A program made the position numbers and the translations under genes. Positions 1 through 8,350 of a stretch of 35,610 nt of DNA are shown in pieces. How positions within the stretch are numbered: position 1 is the stretch's first letter; each line of letters begins with the position of its first letter. Origin of the DNA: Akkermansiaceae bacterium UBA6138 (GTDB lineage: Bacteria > Verrucomicrobiota > Verrucomicrobiia > Verrucomicrobiales > DEV007); contig DIVG01000067.1 of the NCBI GenBank assembly GCA_002422425.1, positions 33,161-68,770 of the forward strand, given 5' to 3'. Below the pieces are notes generated by a model. It made no database searches, was not told where the DNA came from, and was given only the letters and a program-made list of their open reading frames with translations.

Positions 1-1497
1 CCCCAGGCGCAGACCCGCTTCGTGCTGAAGAAGGCCCTCGCCCACGGCCTCACCCCCATCGTCTTTGTGAACAAGATCGACCGGCCCAACGCCGAGCCGC
101 TCCTGATGCATGACAAGGTCCTCGAGCTTTTCCTCGACCTCGACGCGAATGAAGAGCAGTTCGGTGCCCCCTTCCTCTACGGTTCGGCGAAGAACGGTTA
201 TGCCGGGCTCAAGCCCGACGCCGAGATGAAGGATATGGGTCCCCTCTTCGACGCCATCATGGAGCACATCCCCGCCCCTGATGCCGATCCCAACGGTGAA
301 TTCAAGATGCTCGTCTCGAACATCGACTGGTCTGACTACGTCGGGCGTATCGCCATCGGCAAAATCCTTTCCGGCAGTGTCGAGGTCGGCCAGACCGTCT
401 GGCGTCTTATGCCCGGGGCGAAACCCCAGCGCGCTAAAATCAGCAAGGTCTTCGAATACACCGCCCTCGCCACGAGCGAAGTCAACAGCGGCGGAGCCGG
501 TCACATCGTCGGTCTTTCCGGATTCGAAGACGTCGAGATCGGGGAAACGATCGCCGCCAACTCCGAGCTTGAGCCCATCCCCTTCGTCGAGATCGATCCC
601 CCGACCGTCATGATGTCTTTCGCGGTCAACGACGGCCCCTACGCCGGCACCGAGGGTACCCGCGTCACCTCGCGAGAGATCCGTGACCGTATCTTCCGCG
701 AAGCCCGCACCAACGTCTCGATCAAGGTCGAAGAGACCGACAGCGCCGGCGAGTTCAAGGTCAGCGCCCGCGGTGCCATGCAGGTCGCCGTCGTCGTCGA
801 GGAAATGCGCCGCGAAGGTTACGAAGTTCTCGTTTCCCGCCCCACCGTCATCAAGCGCGAAATCAACGGCAAACTCCACGAGCCCTTCGAGGCCCTCTAC
901 CTTGAGGCCCCCGACGACTCCATCGGCGGTTGTATCCAGGCCCTCGCGAACCGCAAAGGGGTCATGGAATCCATGTCCACCCGCAACGGTCGCACCACAA
1001 TCGAGGCGACGATCCCGACCCGCGGCCTCATCGGCTTCGAGTTTGAGCTGCTCAACATCACGAGTGGCGAGGGCATCATGTCCCACCTTTTTAAAGAATA
1101 TCGCCCCGATTCCGGCGACATCCGCACCCGCGGCACCGGCACTCTCATCTCCATGGAAAAGGGTGAGGCGATGACCTACTCTCTCACCAACATCGAGACC
1201 CGCGGCAAACTTTTCGTCGGACCCGGCGAGCTTGTCTACGAAGGCATGATCATCGGCGAGAACCCGCGCGCTGACGATCTCCCCGTGAACCCGACCAAGG
1301 CCAAGCACGTCACCAACCACCGCGCCTCGGGCAGTGACAAGACGACCGCGCTGACCCCGCCGCTGAAGTTTTCCCTCGAGCGTGCCATCGAGTATATCGA
1401 ACCCGACGAGCTCGTCGAAGCCACGCCGAAAAACATCCGCCTGCGCAAGCGCATCCTCGATAGCAACGAGCGCAAGCGCATGGCGAAGAAGGCGTGA
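1..1497 (+). CDS. typA: TypA/BipA ribosome-associated GTPase, 5' end cut by the window
   Basis: The reading frame is open from base 1, so the gene begins upstream. 498 codons are visible, and typical TypA is about 600 residues, so roughly 110 N-terminal residues (P-loop and switch regions) are missing. The visible part starts in the G domain: PQAQTRFVLKKAL, then the G4 motif NKID and the G5-like GSAKNGYAG. Translation-factor domain II and the EF-G-like domains III/V follow, then the TypA-specific C-terminal domain (HEPFE, RGTGTLISMEKGEAMTY, and a C-terminus rich in Arg/Lys ending NERKRMAKKA). By family knowledge it binds the 70S ribosome in a GTP-dependent way and supports large-subunit assembly and stress or cold growth. 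It ends in TGA and is followed by a hairpin that may terminate it. Identification is very secure; only the start is unknown. Confidence 0.97.
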   Translation, partial: PQAQTRFVLKKALAHGLTPIVFVNKIDRPNAEPLLMHDKVLELFLDLDANEEQFGAPFLYGSAKNGYAGLKPDAEMKDMGPLFDAIMEHIPAPDADPNGEFKMLVSNIDWSDYVGRIAIGKILSGSVEVGQTVWRLMPGAKPQRAKISKVFEYTALATSEVNSGGAGHIVGLSGFEDVEIGETIAANSELEPIPFVEIDPPTVMMSFAVNDGPYAGTEGTRVTSREIRDRIFREARTNVSIKVEETDSAGEFKVSARGAMQVAVVVEEMRREGYEVLVSRPTVIKREINGKLHEPFEALYLEAPDDSIGGCIQALANRKGVMESMSTRNGRTTIEATIPTRGLIGFEFELLNITSGEGIMSHLFKEYRPDSGDIRTRGTGTLISMEKGEAMTYSLTNIETRGKLFVGPGELVYEGMIIGENPRADDLPVNPTKAKHVTNHRASGSDKTTALTPPLKFSLERAIEYIEPDELVEATPKNIRLRKRILDSNERKRMAKKA

Positions 1498-1525
1498 GTT
1501 GACGAATCGTTTTTGCTCCCTGATC

Positions 1526-1558
1526 AATCCCGGATTGCGACCTGCCTTCCGGGATTTT
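1526..1558 (+). terminator. Candidate intrinsic terminator after typA
   Basis: A perfect 8-bp inverted repeat, AATCCCGG at 1526-1533 and CCGGGATT at 1549-1556, has a 15-nt loop and runs into TTTT. It lies 29 nt beyond the typA stop. The U-tract is short and the loop long, so this is only a moderate prediction. Confidence 0.45.
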
Positions 1559-1664
1559 CACGCCGGGCGGGCGGTGAGTGAGCCGGTTCTCCGTCAATCA
1601 CGGGCGTCCGATACCGCTCCGGTCGGTGTTCTGGCATTCGTTCTTCGCCGCACGGCGATAGGAA

Positions 1665-1682
1665 ACCGGCTTTATAAACCGG
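1665..1682 (-). terminator. Possible weak terminator after the alpha/beta hydrolase gene
   Basis: A near-palindrome with CCGG at each end around TTTATAAA lies about 25 nt beyond the stop of the minus-strand hydrolase gene. Read on the minus strand it is followed by TTTCC. The T run is short and the stem has a bulged base, so termination is only a possibility. Confidence 0.25.
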
Positions 1683-1706
1683 GGCAGTGGTCGCGGCCCC
1701 GCCCCC

Positions 1707-2783
1707 TCACTCCAACCACCGCTCCAAAAAACGATATGACTCCTCCCGCACCTCCGTCGGGAAGTCATGCTCGTCATCCGGGTAGGCGATCCGCATCTTC
1801 TCCGGCACGCCGAGCAGTTCGTATATACGCCGCGCGTGCGGGGCGACTTTCTCGACGCCGCGCCAGTCGAAGTTGCTGTCGCGCAACGGGGAGTTGGAGA
1901 AGAAGGCGGCGGGGGCGAGCGCGGCGATGAGTTCGTAGTAGTCGAAGGGCACTTTGTCGGGATCAAGTCCGTAGCGATCGCGGATCGCGGGGATGTAGCG
2001 CTCACTCGTCCAGCCTTTGAGATCGCCGCCGTAGTAGTCATGGAGCGGTGTCCATCCACAGCTCGAGACGATCACTTTGATGCGCCGGTCAAAGAGGGCG
2101 ACAAAGATCGCATTGTGCCCGCCGAGAGAATGGCCGATCGCGGCGATCTTTTCGCTGTCCACCTCGGGCCGCGAGACTAACAAGTCTACACATCGCATGT
2201 GATTCCAGATCGCCTTCATCGTGCCCGACTCGTAGCGGTCGATGGCGAAGTCGTAGTCTGCATAATCACCGAAGGAGAGGTAGTCGGGCGCGATGACAAT
2301 ATAGCCACGCTCGGCGAGTTCGCGTGCATAGGCGCGGTTGGGCCGCTCACCCTGGCCATCGACGATCTTTTTCCCGATCGCGTGGGTGGGATGCAGGGCA
2401 AGGATCCCGGGGCGCCGTTCGCCGGGAGTGAGCCCCTTCGGCAGATAGAGAAAGGCCGGGGTGCGATCGCCCGCTTCGGATGCGAGGGTAATGGTTTCGC
2501 GGGTATAGGTTTCCGTCTCGATCGCCTCGGAGACCTGCACGTCGAGGGCGGGGAGATCTTCCCGCGGCGGCAGCCTGCCCGCCGCCTCTTCGAATCCGGC
2601 GACAATGGCGGCTCGCCGCTTTTCCCAGTCCGCGAGAGTTTTCAGTGGCTGAGGTTGTCCGGTCTCATCAGGGAACCAGTCAAGCGACTGATGGGTAGAG
2701 CGCAGCGGAGCGTCCTGCGCGGGCGCGGCGGATGAAAGGAGAACTCCCGCGATCAGGCAGATGAGGGTTCGGTAAGAAGCCAT
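1707..2783 (-). CDS. Secreted alpha/beta hydrolase (dienelactone hydrolase / acetyl-xylan-esterase-like)
   Basis: The protein has 358 residues from the ATG at 2783. I chose this start because it places a clean signal peptide first (MASYRTLICLIAGVLLSSAAPAQ), while the longer open frame upstream adds an Arg/Lys-rich stretch unlike a leader. The nucleophile elbow GHSLGG puts Ser at about residue 219. The DDEHDFP segment near residue 339 supplies the probable catalytic His. HPTHAIGKK and APDYLSFGDY are typical of the large esterase-like hydrolases common in Planctomycetota and Verrucomicrobiota. The substrate is unknown; an ester on a polysaccharide or a small lactone is plausible. It lies 89 bp downstream of the PQQ-propeller gene on the same strand, so the two may be co-transcribed, with both products exported. 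Confidence 0.88.
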   Translation of the reverse strand: MASYRTLICLIAGVLLSSAAPAQDAPLRSTHQSLDWFPDETGQPQPLKTLADWEKRRAAIVAGFEEAAGRLPPREDLPALDVQVSEAIETETYTRETITLASEAGDRTPAFLYLPKGLTPGERRPGILALHPTHAIGKKIVDGQGERPNRAYARELAERGYIVIAPDYLSFGDYADYDFAIDRYESGTMKAIWNHMRCVDLLVSRPEVDSEKIAAIGHSLGGHNAIFVALFDRRIKVIVSSCGWTPLHDYYGGDLKGWTSERYIPAIRDRYGLDPDKVPFDYYELIAALAPAAFFSNSPLRDSNFDWRGVEKVAPHARRIYELLGVPEKMRIAYPDDEHDFPTEVREESYRFLERWLE

Positions 2784-2872
2784 GCTACGATGAGAACGGC
2801 ATTGCCCGGCCTTTGGCAATTCCAAATCATCCGGTATCGCGTGCCGCCGCTTCCTGACCGCTTTCCCCGCTT

Positions 2873-4138
2873 TCAGCCTTCGCCACCAATGCACCAGAGC
2901 CCTTCGTGGGTGCGGATGATGAGGGCTTTGCCGGCCGGCACGGGGGACGAGTTCGTGTGCTCACCAAGGTCGCTCTGGGCGATCAAATCGAGTTTCTCGG
3001 GAGTCGCGCGGAAGACTGCCGTTGTTCCTTTCTGGCTCAGGGCGTAGATGCGGTCCCCGGCGAGGAGGTAGGAACCCCACGAACCTCCCGCCTCGGGGAG
3101 GCGGGCTTTCCAGACTTCTTTGCCGGTTTTAATCTCCATGCAACTGACGACACTGGCACCGTAATAATAGTAATCGCCGTGGACCACACCGGTGCCGATG
3201 CCGCCGTTATGTCGGACTTCGTGCCAGAGCCGGTGGGTCTCTGTGACGTCGCCCGTGCCCCCGGTCTTCACCGCAATGGAATTACCGTTGTATCCGCCCA
3301 TCGCCACAACGATATCGCCGGCCGCGACGGGTGAGGAATAGACGAGGGGATTGAGTCCGCCGCAGGTCCAGAGGACTTCGCCGCTCTGCGGATCGAAGGC
3401 TTTCATCTCCATGGGAAAGCTCATCACCAGTTCCTCGCGCTCGCCGCTCCTGACAAGAATGGGGGTGCTGAAAGAGCCGACAATGCCGTCGTCTTTGCCG
3501 GCAAAGCCGTCGGTGCGGGGACCGGTGACCCACTTGGGCTCGTCCCATTTCCACACGGTCTCGCCGGTTTTTTTATTGAGGGCGTAGAGGGCCGCGCCCT
3601 TGCCGGGACCATGGTAGAGAAAACAGAGATCGCCATGAAGGACGGGTGAACTCGAGGTGCCCCATTCGTGCGCGACCGGACCGATGTCGCGGTGCCAGAG
3701 TTGCCTACCCTCGAAGTCATAGGCGGCGACCCCGGCAGAACCGTAGGCGGCGACAACGATTTTGCCGTCCGTCGCAGGCGAGGGCGAGCAGTAGGGATTG
3801 GTGTTGTGCGTCGTCTCGGGCTTGTCGTAGACGAGGCCGTTTTTCCATAGAAGCTTGCCATCATTGAGATCAAAGCACATCAGGCCGCGCCATTTTTCGG
3901 GAGTGACGGGCTGAGTCACGAAGAGGCGGTCGCCGTGGACAATGGGGGTGGAGTTCCCCGCTTCGGGCAGATCGACCCGCCAGCGAACGTTCTTTTCCCT
4001 GCCCCACTCGAGGGGGAGTTCGGTGGCGGCGGTCACGCCCGATCCGGCGATGTCACCGCGCCAGGCGGGCCATGGGTTTGCCTGTAAGGCGGGAACCGGG
4101 ACGAGGGCGGCGAGCAGCAGGAGCGGGAACGTTTTCAT
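2873..4138 (-). CDS. Exported PQQ-like beta-propeller repeat protein
   Basis: The protein has 421 residues from the ATG at 4138, which gives a signal peptide (MKTFPLLLLAALVPVPALQA). The upstream open frame has no leader-like features. Repeated blades of the type NGKLLWKN, GRQLWHRDI, TGETVWKW, SGEVLWTC and TGKEVWKA are the Trp-docking repeats of the pyrrolo-quinoline-quinone-like propeller family (PF13360 type). There is no cytochrome c motif and no obvious PQQ dehydrogenase active site, so a scaffold, binding or assembly role is as likely as an enzyme. Such proteins are abundant in the PVC group. It lies 96 bp after the end of the extended rhodanese frame and 89 bp before the hydrolase gene, all on minus. 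Confidence 0.87.
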   Translation of the reverse strand: MKTFPLLLLAALVPVPALQANPWPAWRGDIAGSGVTAATELPLEWGREKNVRWRVDLPEAGNSTPIVHGDRLFVTQPVTPEKWRGLMCFDLNDGKLLWKNGLVYDKPETTHNTNPYCSPSPATDGKIVVAAYGSAGVAAYDFEGRQLWHRDIGPVAHEWGTSSSPVLHGDLCFLYHGPGKGAALYALNKKTGETVWKWDEPKWVTGPRTDGFAGKDDGIVGSFSTPILVRSGEREELVMSFPMEMKAFDPQSGEVLWTCGGLNPLVYSSPVAAGDIVVAMGGYNGNSIAVKTGGTGDVTETHRLWHEVRHNGGIGTGVVHGDYYYYGASVVSCMEIKTGKEVWKARLPEAGGSWGSYLLAGDRIYALSQKGTTAVFRATPEKLDLIAQSDLGEHTNSSPVPAGKALIIRTHEGLWCIGGEG

Positions 4139-4234
4139 CGCGCCTACAGTAGCAGCCCCGCCGTCCGGACGCGAGATTTTCAGGCCGGGGGACGTCAATG
4201 CGGACTCGGGCGATCGGCCGGCGCGGCGTCCCAC

Positions 4235-4690
4235 TTAAGGGGCCGGTTCGGGCTGGACGAGATCACGTCCTTCCTTTTTCCAGTCCGACAATCCGCAGGA
4301 CCCTGTTACTTCAAAACCTTTTTTCACGAGTATGTCCGCGGCACGCGCGGCTCTTCCGCCCCCGTTTCAGGCGGTCACGATGGCCATCCCCGGCGGGATC
4401 TCGGCGAGGCGGCCCTCAAGTTCCTCGATCGGTATGTTCACGTAGCCCGGAAGGGTGCCAAGTTCCGCGATCTCCTGAGAGCTTCGCACATCGAGAAAAA
4501 AGAAGCCGGGACGGGTGGCGGCTTCGGCTAGCTGCGCCGGGGTGAGTTTCGGCGGTAAAGCCGGCGCGTGGTCAGAGGTCAGCCTGGCAGGTTGTTCTGT
4601 ATTTCGCTCGCAGGCGGCGAAGAAAAATATTCCGGCGAGGATCGTGATCGTATCACGGCAGAACTGCGAGGACTTGGAGAGGATGCGCAT
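4235..4690 (-). CDS. Rhodanese-like lipoprotein, candidate selenoprotein with in-frame TGA at the active site
   Basis: Read conventionally this gene stops at a TGA at 4369-4367, giving 107 residues. Translation through that TGA continues in the same frame to a TAA at 4237-4235 and gives 151 residues that complete a rhodanese fold. Before the TGA there is a lipoprotein-type leader (FFFAAC, Cys27), then FFLDVRSSQEIAELG, PGYVNIPIEEL and IVTA. After it come NGGGRAARAADILVKKGF and LSDWKKEGRDLV. In single-domain rhodaneses the matching segments are DVR...E, pGaxNIP, the active-site loop C-x-x-G-x-R-S, aaxxLxxxGF and WxxxG. The TGA (codon 108) falls on the catalytic Cys. The ATG at 4690 is chosen for the leader; an upstream ATG at 4729 is possible. 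A nonsense mutation of TGC/TGT or a sequencing error would look the same, so selenocysteine is an inference. The domain call is firm. Confidence 0.75.
4328..4353 (-). promoter_or_regulatory. SECIS-like hairpin just downstream of the in-frame TGA
   Basis: On the mRNA, positions +17 to +31 after the UGA form a perfect 5-bp GC stem, CCGCG/CGCGG, with the 5-nt loop CGUGC (genome 4350-4336). A 3-bp outer helix, GAG with CUC, extends it across a 5-nt bulge (4353-4328). The general bacterial SECIS description asks for an apical loop about 16-37 nt after UGA with a G in its first two loop positions. Here 21 nt separate them and G is the second loop base, followed by U. A competing 4-bp hairpin (GCGG/CCGC) starts nearer the UGA. 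GC-rich sequence makes small hairpins common, so this supports but does not prove recoding. Confidence 0.5.
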
Positions 4691-4978
4691 CGGAGAACCT
4701 GCCAGCGGGTTGCCCGACTCGCAATGCAATGATTGCGGATTTCGCGGGCGTTAGTGAAAACGGTGGATCCGGCTTTGCCGAACGTCGATGGCGGTGAATT
4801 GCGCCTCGCGCCTGAGCGGGTTCGCCATTTTTTTTCAGAACTAAGGATCTCGTCGAGGCCGGCTTGCGTGACTTCCGCAACGCCCCGAAGGCCGAGGAGG
4901 TCTTTTGCAGGGCGGGGGAAGGTGCCTTTTCTCGAGGCCGACGGTTGCGTCGGGCCCAAAAAACGCAAGATTCCGACC

Positions 4979-6052
4979 ATGGGAAAAACGGGATACGATT
5001 ACGCGCCTTCGTCGAAGACACTGCCGCCGGTGGTAGGGCCGAAGGAGTTTGTCTTTTCAGTGACGGGACTGGATCACGGCCACATTTTCGGGCAAACGAA
5101 CGGGCTTATCGATGCAGGCGGGACCCTGAAGTATATCTACGATCCCGACCCGCAGAAGCTCGATGACTTCCTCGCCCGCTACCCGCAGGCCCAACGGGCG
5201 GAATCAGTCGAAGAAATTCTTTCCGACGAAGAGACCATCTGCGTGGCCTCGGCCAATGTCCCCTGCGACCGAGGCCCGCTTGGCCTGCGGGTACTTAAGG
5301 CGGGCAAGCATTATTTCACGGACAAAGCGCCCTTCACCACGCTCGCGCAACTTGAGGATGCCCGGCGCGCCGTCGCCGCGACAGGGAAGCGCTACATGGT
5401 CTACTACAGTGAACGCCTTCACAATGAGTCGTCAATGAAAGCGACCGAACTGATCCGCGGCGGGGCGATCGGAAAGGTGCTGCAGGTCATCAATCTCGCG
5501 CCGCACCGCCTCTCGAAAGACGCACGTCCCGAGTGGTTTTTTGAGAAGGCGAAATACGGGGGGATTCTCACCGACATCGGCTCACATCAGTTTGAGCAGT
5601 TCCTCGCCTTCACTGGGGCAACAGACGGAACGGTAAATTTTGCCCGGGTCGCGAACTTCACCGCTCCCGACAAACCGGGGCTGGAAGACTTCGGCGAGGC
5701 TTCCCTGACGATGAATACGGGAGCTTCGTGCTACTGCCGGATTGACTGGCTTACCCCCGACGGCCTCCGGGTCTGGGGAGACGGGCGCGTCTTCGTTGTC
5801 GGCACGGAAGGAACGATCGAAATTCGCAAATATATCGCCCTGGCCCGCCAGGAGCCCGGGAACAAACTCTTCCTCGTCAACGGCGAAGAGGAGCGCGAGA
5901 TCGACTGCGACGGCACGACAGGGTTCCGCTTCTTCGGCGACATGATCCTTGATCTGCTCAACGGCACCGAAAACGCAATGACACAGGATCATATTTTCAA
6001 AGCGGCCGAACTCTCCATGATCGCCCAGGAAATGGCAGATGCGGGACGGTAA
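4979..6052 (+). CDS. Gfo/Idh/MocA-family NAD(P)-dependent oxidoreductase
   Basis: The protein has 357 residues from the ATG at 4979 (MGKTGYDYAPSS). The frame is open further upstream, but that part is compositionally unlike the rest, and I see no strong ribosome-binding site for either start. The N-terminal Rossmann half contains VTGLDHGHIFGQTNGLIDAG, a beta-alpha segment with YDPDPQK, and a DKAPF motif in the place of the family's EKP. The C-terminal alpha/beta half contains GGILTDIGSHQFEQFL, the usual substrate-pocket region (Asp/His). The family oxidises or isomerises sugars and cyclitols; the exact substrate cannot be read from sequence. It is transcribed away from the rhodanese gene across a 288-bp gap that has no other convincing gene, and it converges on the acyl-ACP synthetase gene 76 bp away. 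Confidence 0.9.
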   Translation: MGKTGYDYAPSSKTLPPVVGPKEFVFSVTGLDHGHIFGQTNGLIDAGGTLKYIYDPDPQKLDDFLARYPQAQRAESVEEILSDEETICVASANVPCDRGPLGLRVLKAGKHYFTDKAPFTTLAQLEDARRAVAATGKRYMVYYSERLHNESSMKATELIRGGAIGKVLQVINLAPHRLSKDARPEWFFEKAKYGGILTDIGSHQFEQFLAFTGATDGTVNFARVANFTAPDKPGLEDFGEASLTMNTGASCYCRIDWLTPDGLRVWGDGRVFVVGTEGTIEIRKYIALARQEPGNKLFLVNGEEEREIDCDGTTGFRFFGDMILDLLNGTENAMTQDHIFKAAELSMIAQEMADAGR

Positions 6053-6128
6053 GCGGAAGAATTCGCGGGATTTCAACCCGAAGACAGCCTCACCGTAGCC
6101 GGGGCGGTCCCTTCGAAGCAGGGGGCCA

Positions 6129-8276
6129 TCACCCCGCCTGCGCCCGGTCCTGGCAACCTTTGATATCAAGCTTCCCTGAAGCGAGGATGGGAATCTCTTC
6201 GACGTCGATGATCTTTTTCGGAATCCAGAGGGCGGGGATGCCTTCGGCGCTGAGTTTCGCGCGGAGCTCTTTGAGATCGATATCAGGATTAGAACTGAGG
6301 AGGAGAAGAGCCTCGCCCTTGGCCTCGTCAGGCACCCCAACGATGGCGATGCGACGCTCATCGTCGGTGTGTCCGAGAGCTTTGTTGATAAGATCTTCGA
6401 CAGTCTCGTGAGGCACCATCTCACCGCCGATCTTGGAAAAGCGGGAGAGCCGACCCTCGATGAAAAGGAATCCGTCTTCGTCGAGGCGGCCAATATCACC
6501 GGTCTTGAACCAGCCGCCTTTCATGACCGAGGCGGTTTTTTCGGCCTGGTTGAGATACCCTTCGAAGAGGTTCGCGCCGCGCAGCCAGATCATGCCCGAG
6601 GAATGCAACGGGAGCGGCTCGTTCGTTTCGGGATCGGTAATACGCACGGCGATACCCGGAATGAACTGGCCGACCGAGCCGGGACGCTGGTTCGGAAGCA
6701 CGGGGCCCTGGATACCCTCCCTCCGAATAGGGTCGGGCAGATTCACATTGGTCACTGGGGATGTCTCGGTGAGACCGTAACCCTCAAGGACGGGTTTTCC
6801 GAAACGCGCCTCGAAACTTTCCGCCACTTTCAGGGGAAGCTTCTCCGCGCCGGTGATAACCATCTTCAGGCAGGCGAGCTGCTCCCTCGAAGCCTTGCGC
6901 AGGTAACCGCGCAGAAAGGTCGGGGTGGCGAGAAGAAGGCTGAGGGAGTGCTCTTCGATGAGTTCGGCGAGCTTGGCGACTTCGAGCGGGCTCGGGTAGG
7001 TCACCACGCTGACCCCCTCGATCATGGGATACCACATCGTCACGGTAGAGCCGAAGCTGTGAAATAGCGGAAGACAGCCGAGGATCTTGTCATCCGAGCG
7101 CAGGTCGATGCGCGAACCAAACTGGTTCACGTTGGCGAGAAGGTTCCGGTGCGAGAGGACGACGCCTTTAGGATCGCCGGAGCTGCCGCTCGTGAAAAGG
7201 AGCACGGCCTCCTGAGCACCGCCCTTTCTAGGAAGTTTCAGAAGTGAGGCGATGAGTCCCGCCGGAAACAGTTTGGAAAGGACAAGCCAGAGCCCGATTT
7301 TGCCCTTCATCCCCGGAAGGGTGCGATCAAGGAGGATGAGCTGGCGGTTCGGCGGCCAGCTGAACGAGGCCATCTTGCGCACGAAGGGATCGGCGGTGAT
7401 GAACTTGTCGATGTCGGCCTGGTCGATGCAGGAGGCGATCGCCTTTTCTCCGGCGGTGAAATTGAGATTCACCGGTACCTTCCCCGCCAGGAGCACGGCG
7501 AGATTGCTGAGGATGCCCCCTTTTCCGGGAGGCAGGATGATGCCGACACGCTTTTTCCGGGTCTCTCTGCGAATCACTTTCGAAAGAACGATGGCGGCGG
7601 CGAGGAGTTTATCAAAACGCAGTCTTGAGCCGTCCATTCCATCGATAATCTCGGCGGATCGGCCGTGTCTCTTGAGACCGCGCAGGATCTCCCAGGCAAG
7701 ATTACTCTGCAGGATGGGTCGCGAGGCATAAGCCGTTTCGGCGGCGATGAGGAGATTCTCCGTAAAATTGGCCAGAGTAGCGGCCTCGCGCTGAAGCAGC
7801 TCGCCGAAAGAGAGGACGATACGCTCCACCTCACTTCGGCTCTCGACGCTAAGGGCGGTCTCCTCCGGATGATCGACGAAGAGCGGCAGCACGGGAGCTC
7901 CGGCGCTGATGAGGAACTTCAGTGTCTCGGTCGGAATCGTGATGTTTTGACCACTCCGGGTATGGGCGAAGCCGGGGATATAGACAACGACACTGCCCTC
8001 GGAGAGATAACGGTGGAGCTCTTTTTTAAAAACCGCCTTTGACGGCTCATCCGATGAAAACTCCACCGCGTGGGTATCCTCTTTCTCAAGATGCGCCTGA
8101 AGGAGCGGATCGTAATAGAGGTTTCGGTCGATGAGGAAAACGAGCTTTCGTCCCGAGAGCCGCTTTTCGAGATGAAGGAGATCTTGAAAAGCCAGGCGGC
8201 TGGGGATGATTAGGGTGCCGCCGGAGGAAATATTCGACTCTCCGTGAAGTTCAAGTTTGTCGCGGTGGCTTGCCAT
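6129..8276 (-). CDS. Aas-like acyl-[ACP]/acyl-CoA synthetase with a degenerate acyltransferase domain
   Basis: The protein has 715 residues. Residues about 200-715 form a full adenylate-forming ligase: P-loop FTSGSSGDPKG (about 361-371), GYGLTET (about 499-505), the TGDIGRLDEDGF hinge region and a C-terminal ASGKLDIKG with the catalytic Lys. Residues about 15-160 align in layout with the PlsC-type acyltransferase half of Aas/LplT-linked enzymes. However, the His-x4-Asp motif is absent and the FPEG-like block reads YIPGFAHTRSG, so acyl transfer to lysophospholipid is doubtful. The likely role is activating fatty acids for ACP or CoA, perhaps for fatty acid salvage. It could also supply acyl groups to the carrier-protein genes later in the window, though it is about 19 kb away. 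The start ATG at 8276 has no clear Shine-Dalgarno sequence. Confidence 0.88.
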   Translation of the reverse strand: MASHRDKLELHGESNISSGGTLIIPSRLAFQDLLHLEKRLSGRKLVFLIDRNLYYDPLLQAHLEKEDTHAVEFSSDEPSKAVFKKELHRYLSEGSVVVYIPGFAHTRSGQNITIPTETLKFLISAGAPVLPLFVDHPEETALSVESRSEVERIVLSFGELLQREAATLANFTENLLIAAETAYASRPILQSNLAWEILRGLKRHGRSAEIIDGMDGSRLRFDKLLAAAIVLSKVIRRETRKKRVGIILPPGKGGILSNLAVLLAGKVPVNLNFTAGEKAIASCIDQADIDKFITADPFVRKMASFSWPPNRQLILLDRTLPGMKGKIGLWLVLSKLFPAGLIASLLKLPRKGGAQEAVLLFTSGSSGDPKGVVLSHRNLLANVNQFGSRIDLRSDDKILGCLPLFHSFGSTVTMWYPMIEGVSVVTYPSPLEVAKLAELIEEHSLSLLLATPTFLRGYLRKASREQLACLKMVITGAEKLPLKVAESFEARFGKPVLEGYGLTETSPVTNVNLPDPIRREGIQGPVLPNQRPGSVGQFIPGIAVRITDPETNEPLPLHSSGMIWLRGANLFEGYLNQAEKTASVMKGGWFKTGDIGRLDEDGFLFIEGRLSRFSKIGGEMVPHETVEDLINKALGHTDDERRIAIVGVPDEAKGEALLLLSSNPDIDLKELRAKLSAEGIPALWIPKKIIDVEEIPILASGKLDIKGCQDRAQAG

Positions 8277-8323
8277 GGGGATGAAGTGTGGCGTCTTTTC
8301 AGAGGATTTCGACCAGTTTAGCA

Positions 8324-8350
8324 GAAAAGAAAAATTTCCCTGCGGGAATT
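8324..8350 (-). terminator. Candidate intrinsic terminator of the CRTAC1-like gene
   Basis: Directly after the minus-strand stop TAA (8351-8349) the RNA reads TTCCC-GCA-GGGAA (8348-8336) and then A followed by TTTTTCTTTTC. The stem is short (5 bp) but perfect, with a tight triloop and a good U-tract. Confidence 0.55.

Noticed and set aside
4235..4369. Frameshift as an explanation for the early stop in the rhodanese gene
   Set aside because: The conserved downstream rhodanese sequence is in the same frame as the upstream part, so only the single TGA separates them; no shift is needed.
4733..4978. N-terminal extension of the oxidoreductase from 4733
   Set aside because: The extra 82 residues are Arg/Pro/Ser-rich and unlike the family, whose Rossmann fold begins shortly after the ATG at 4979.
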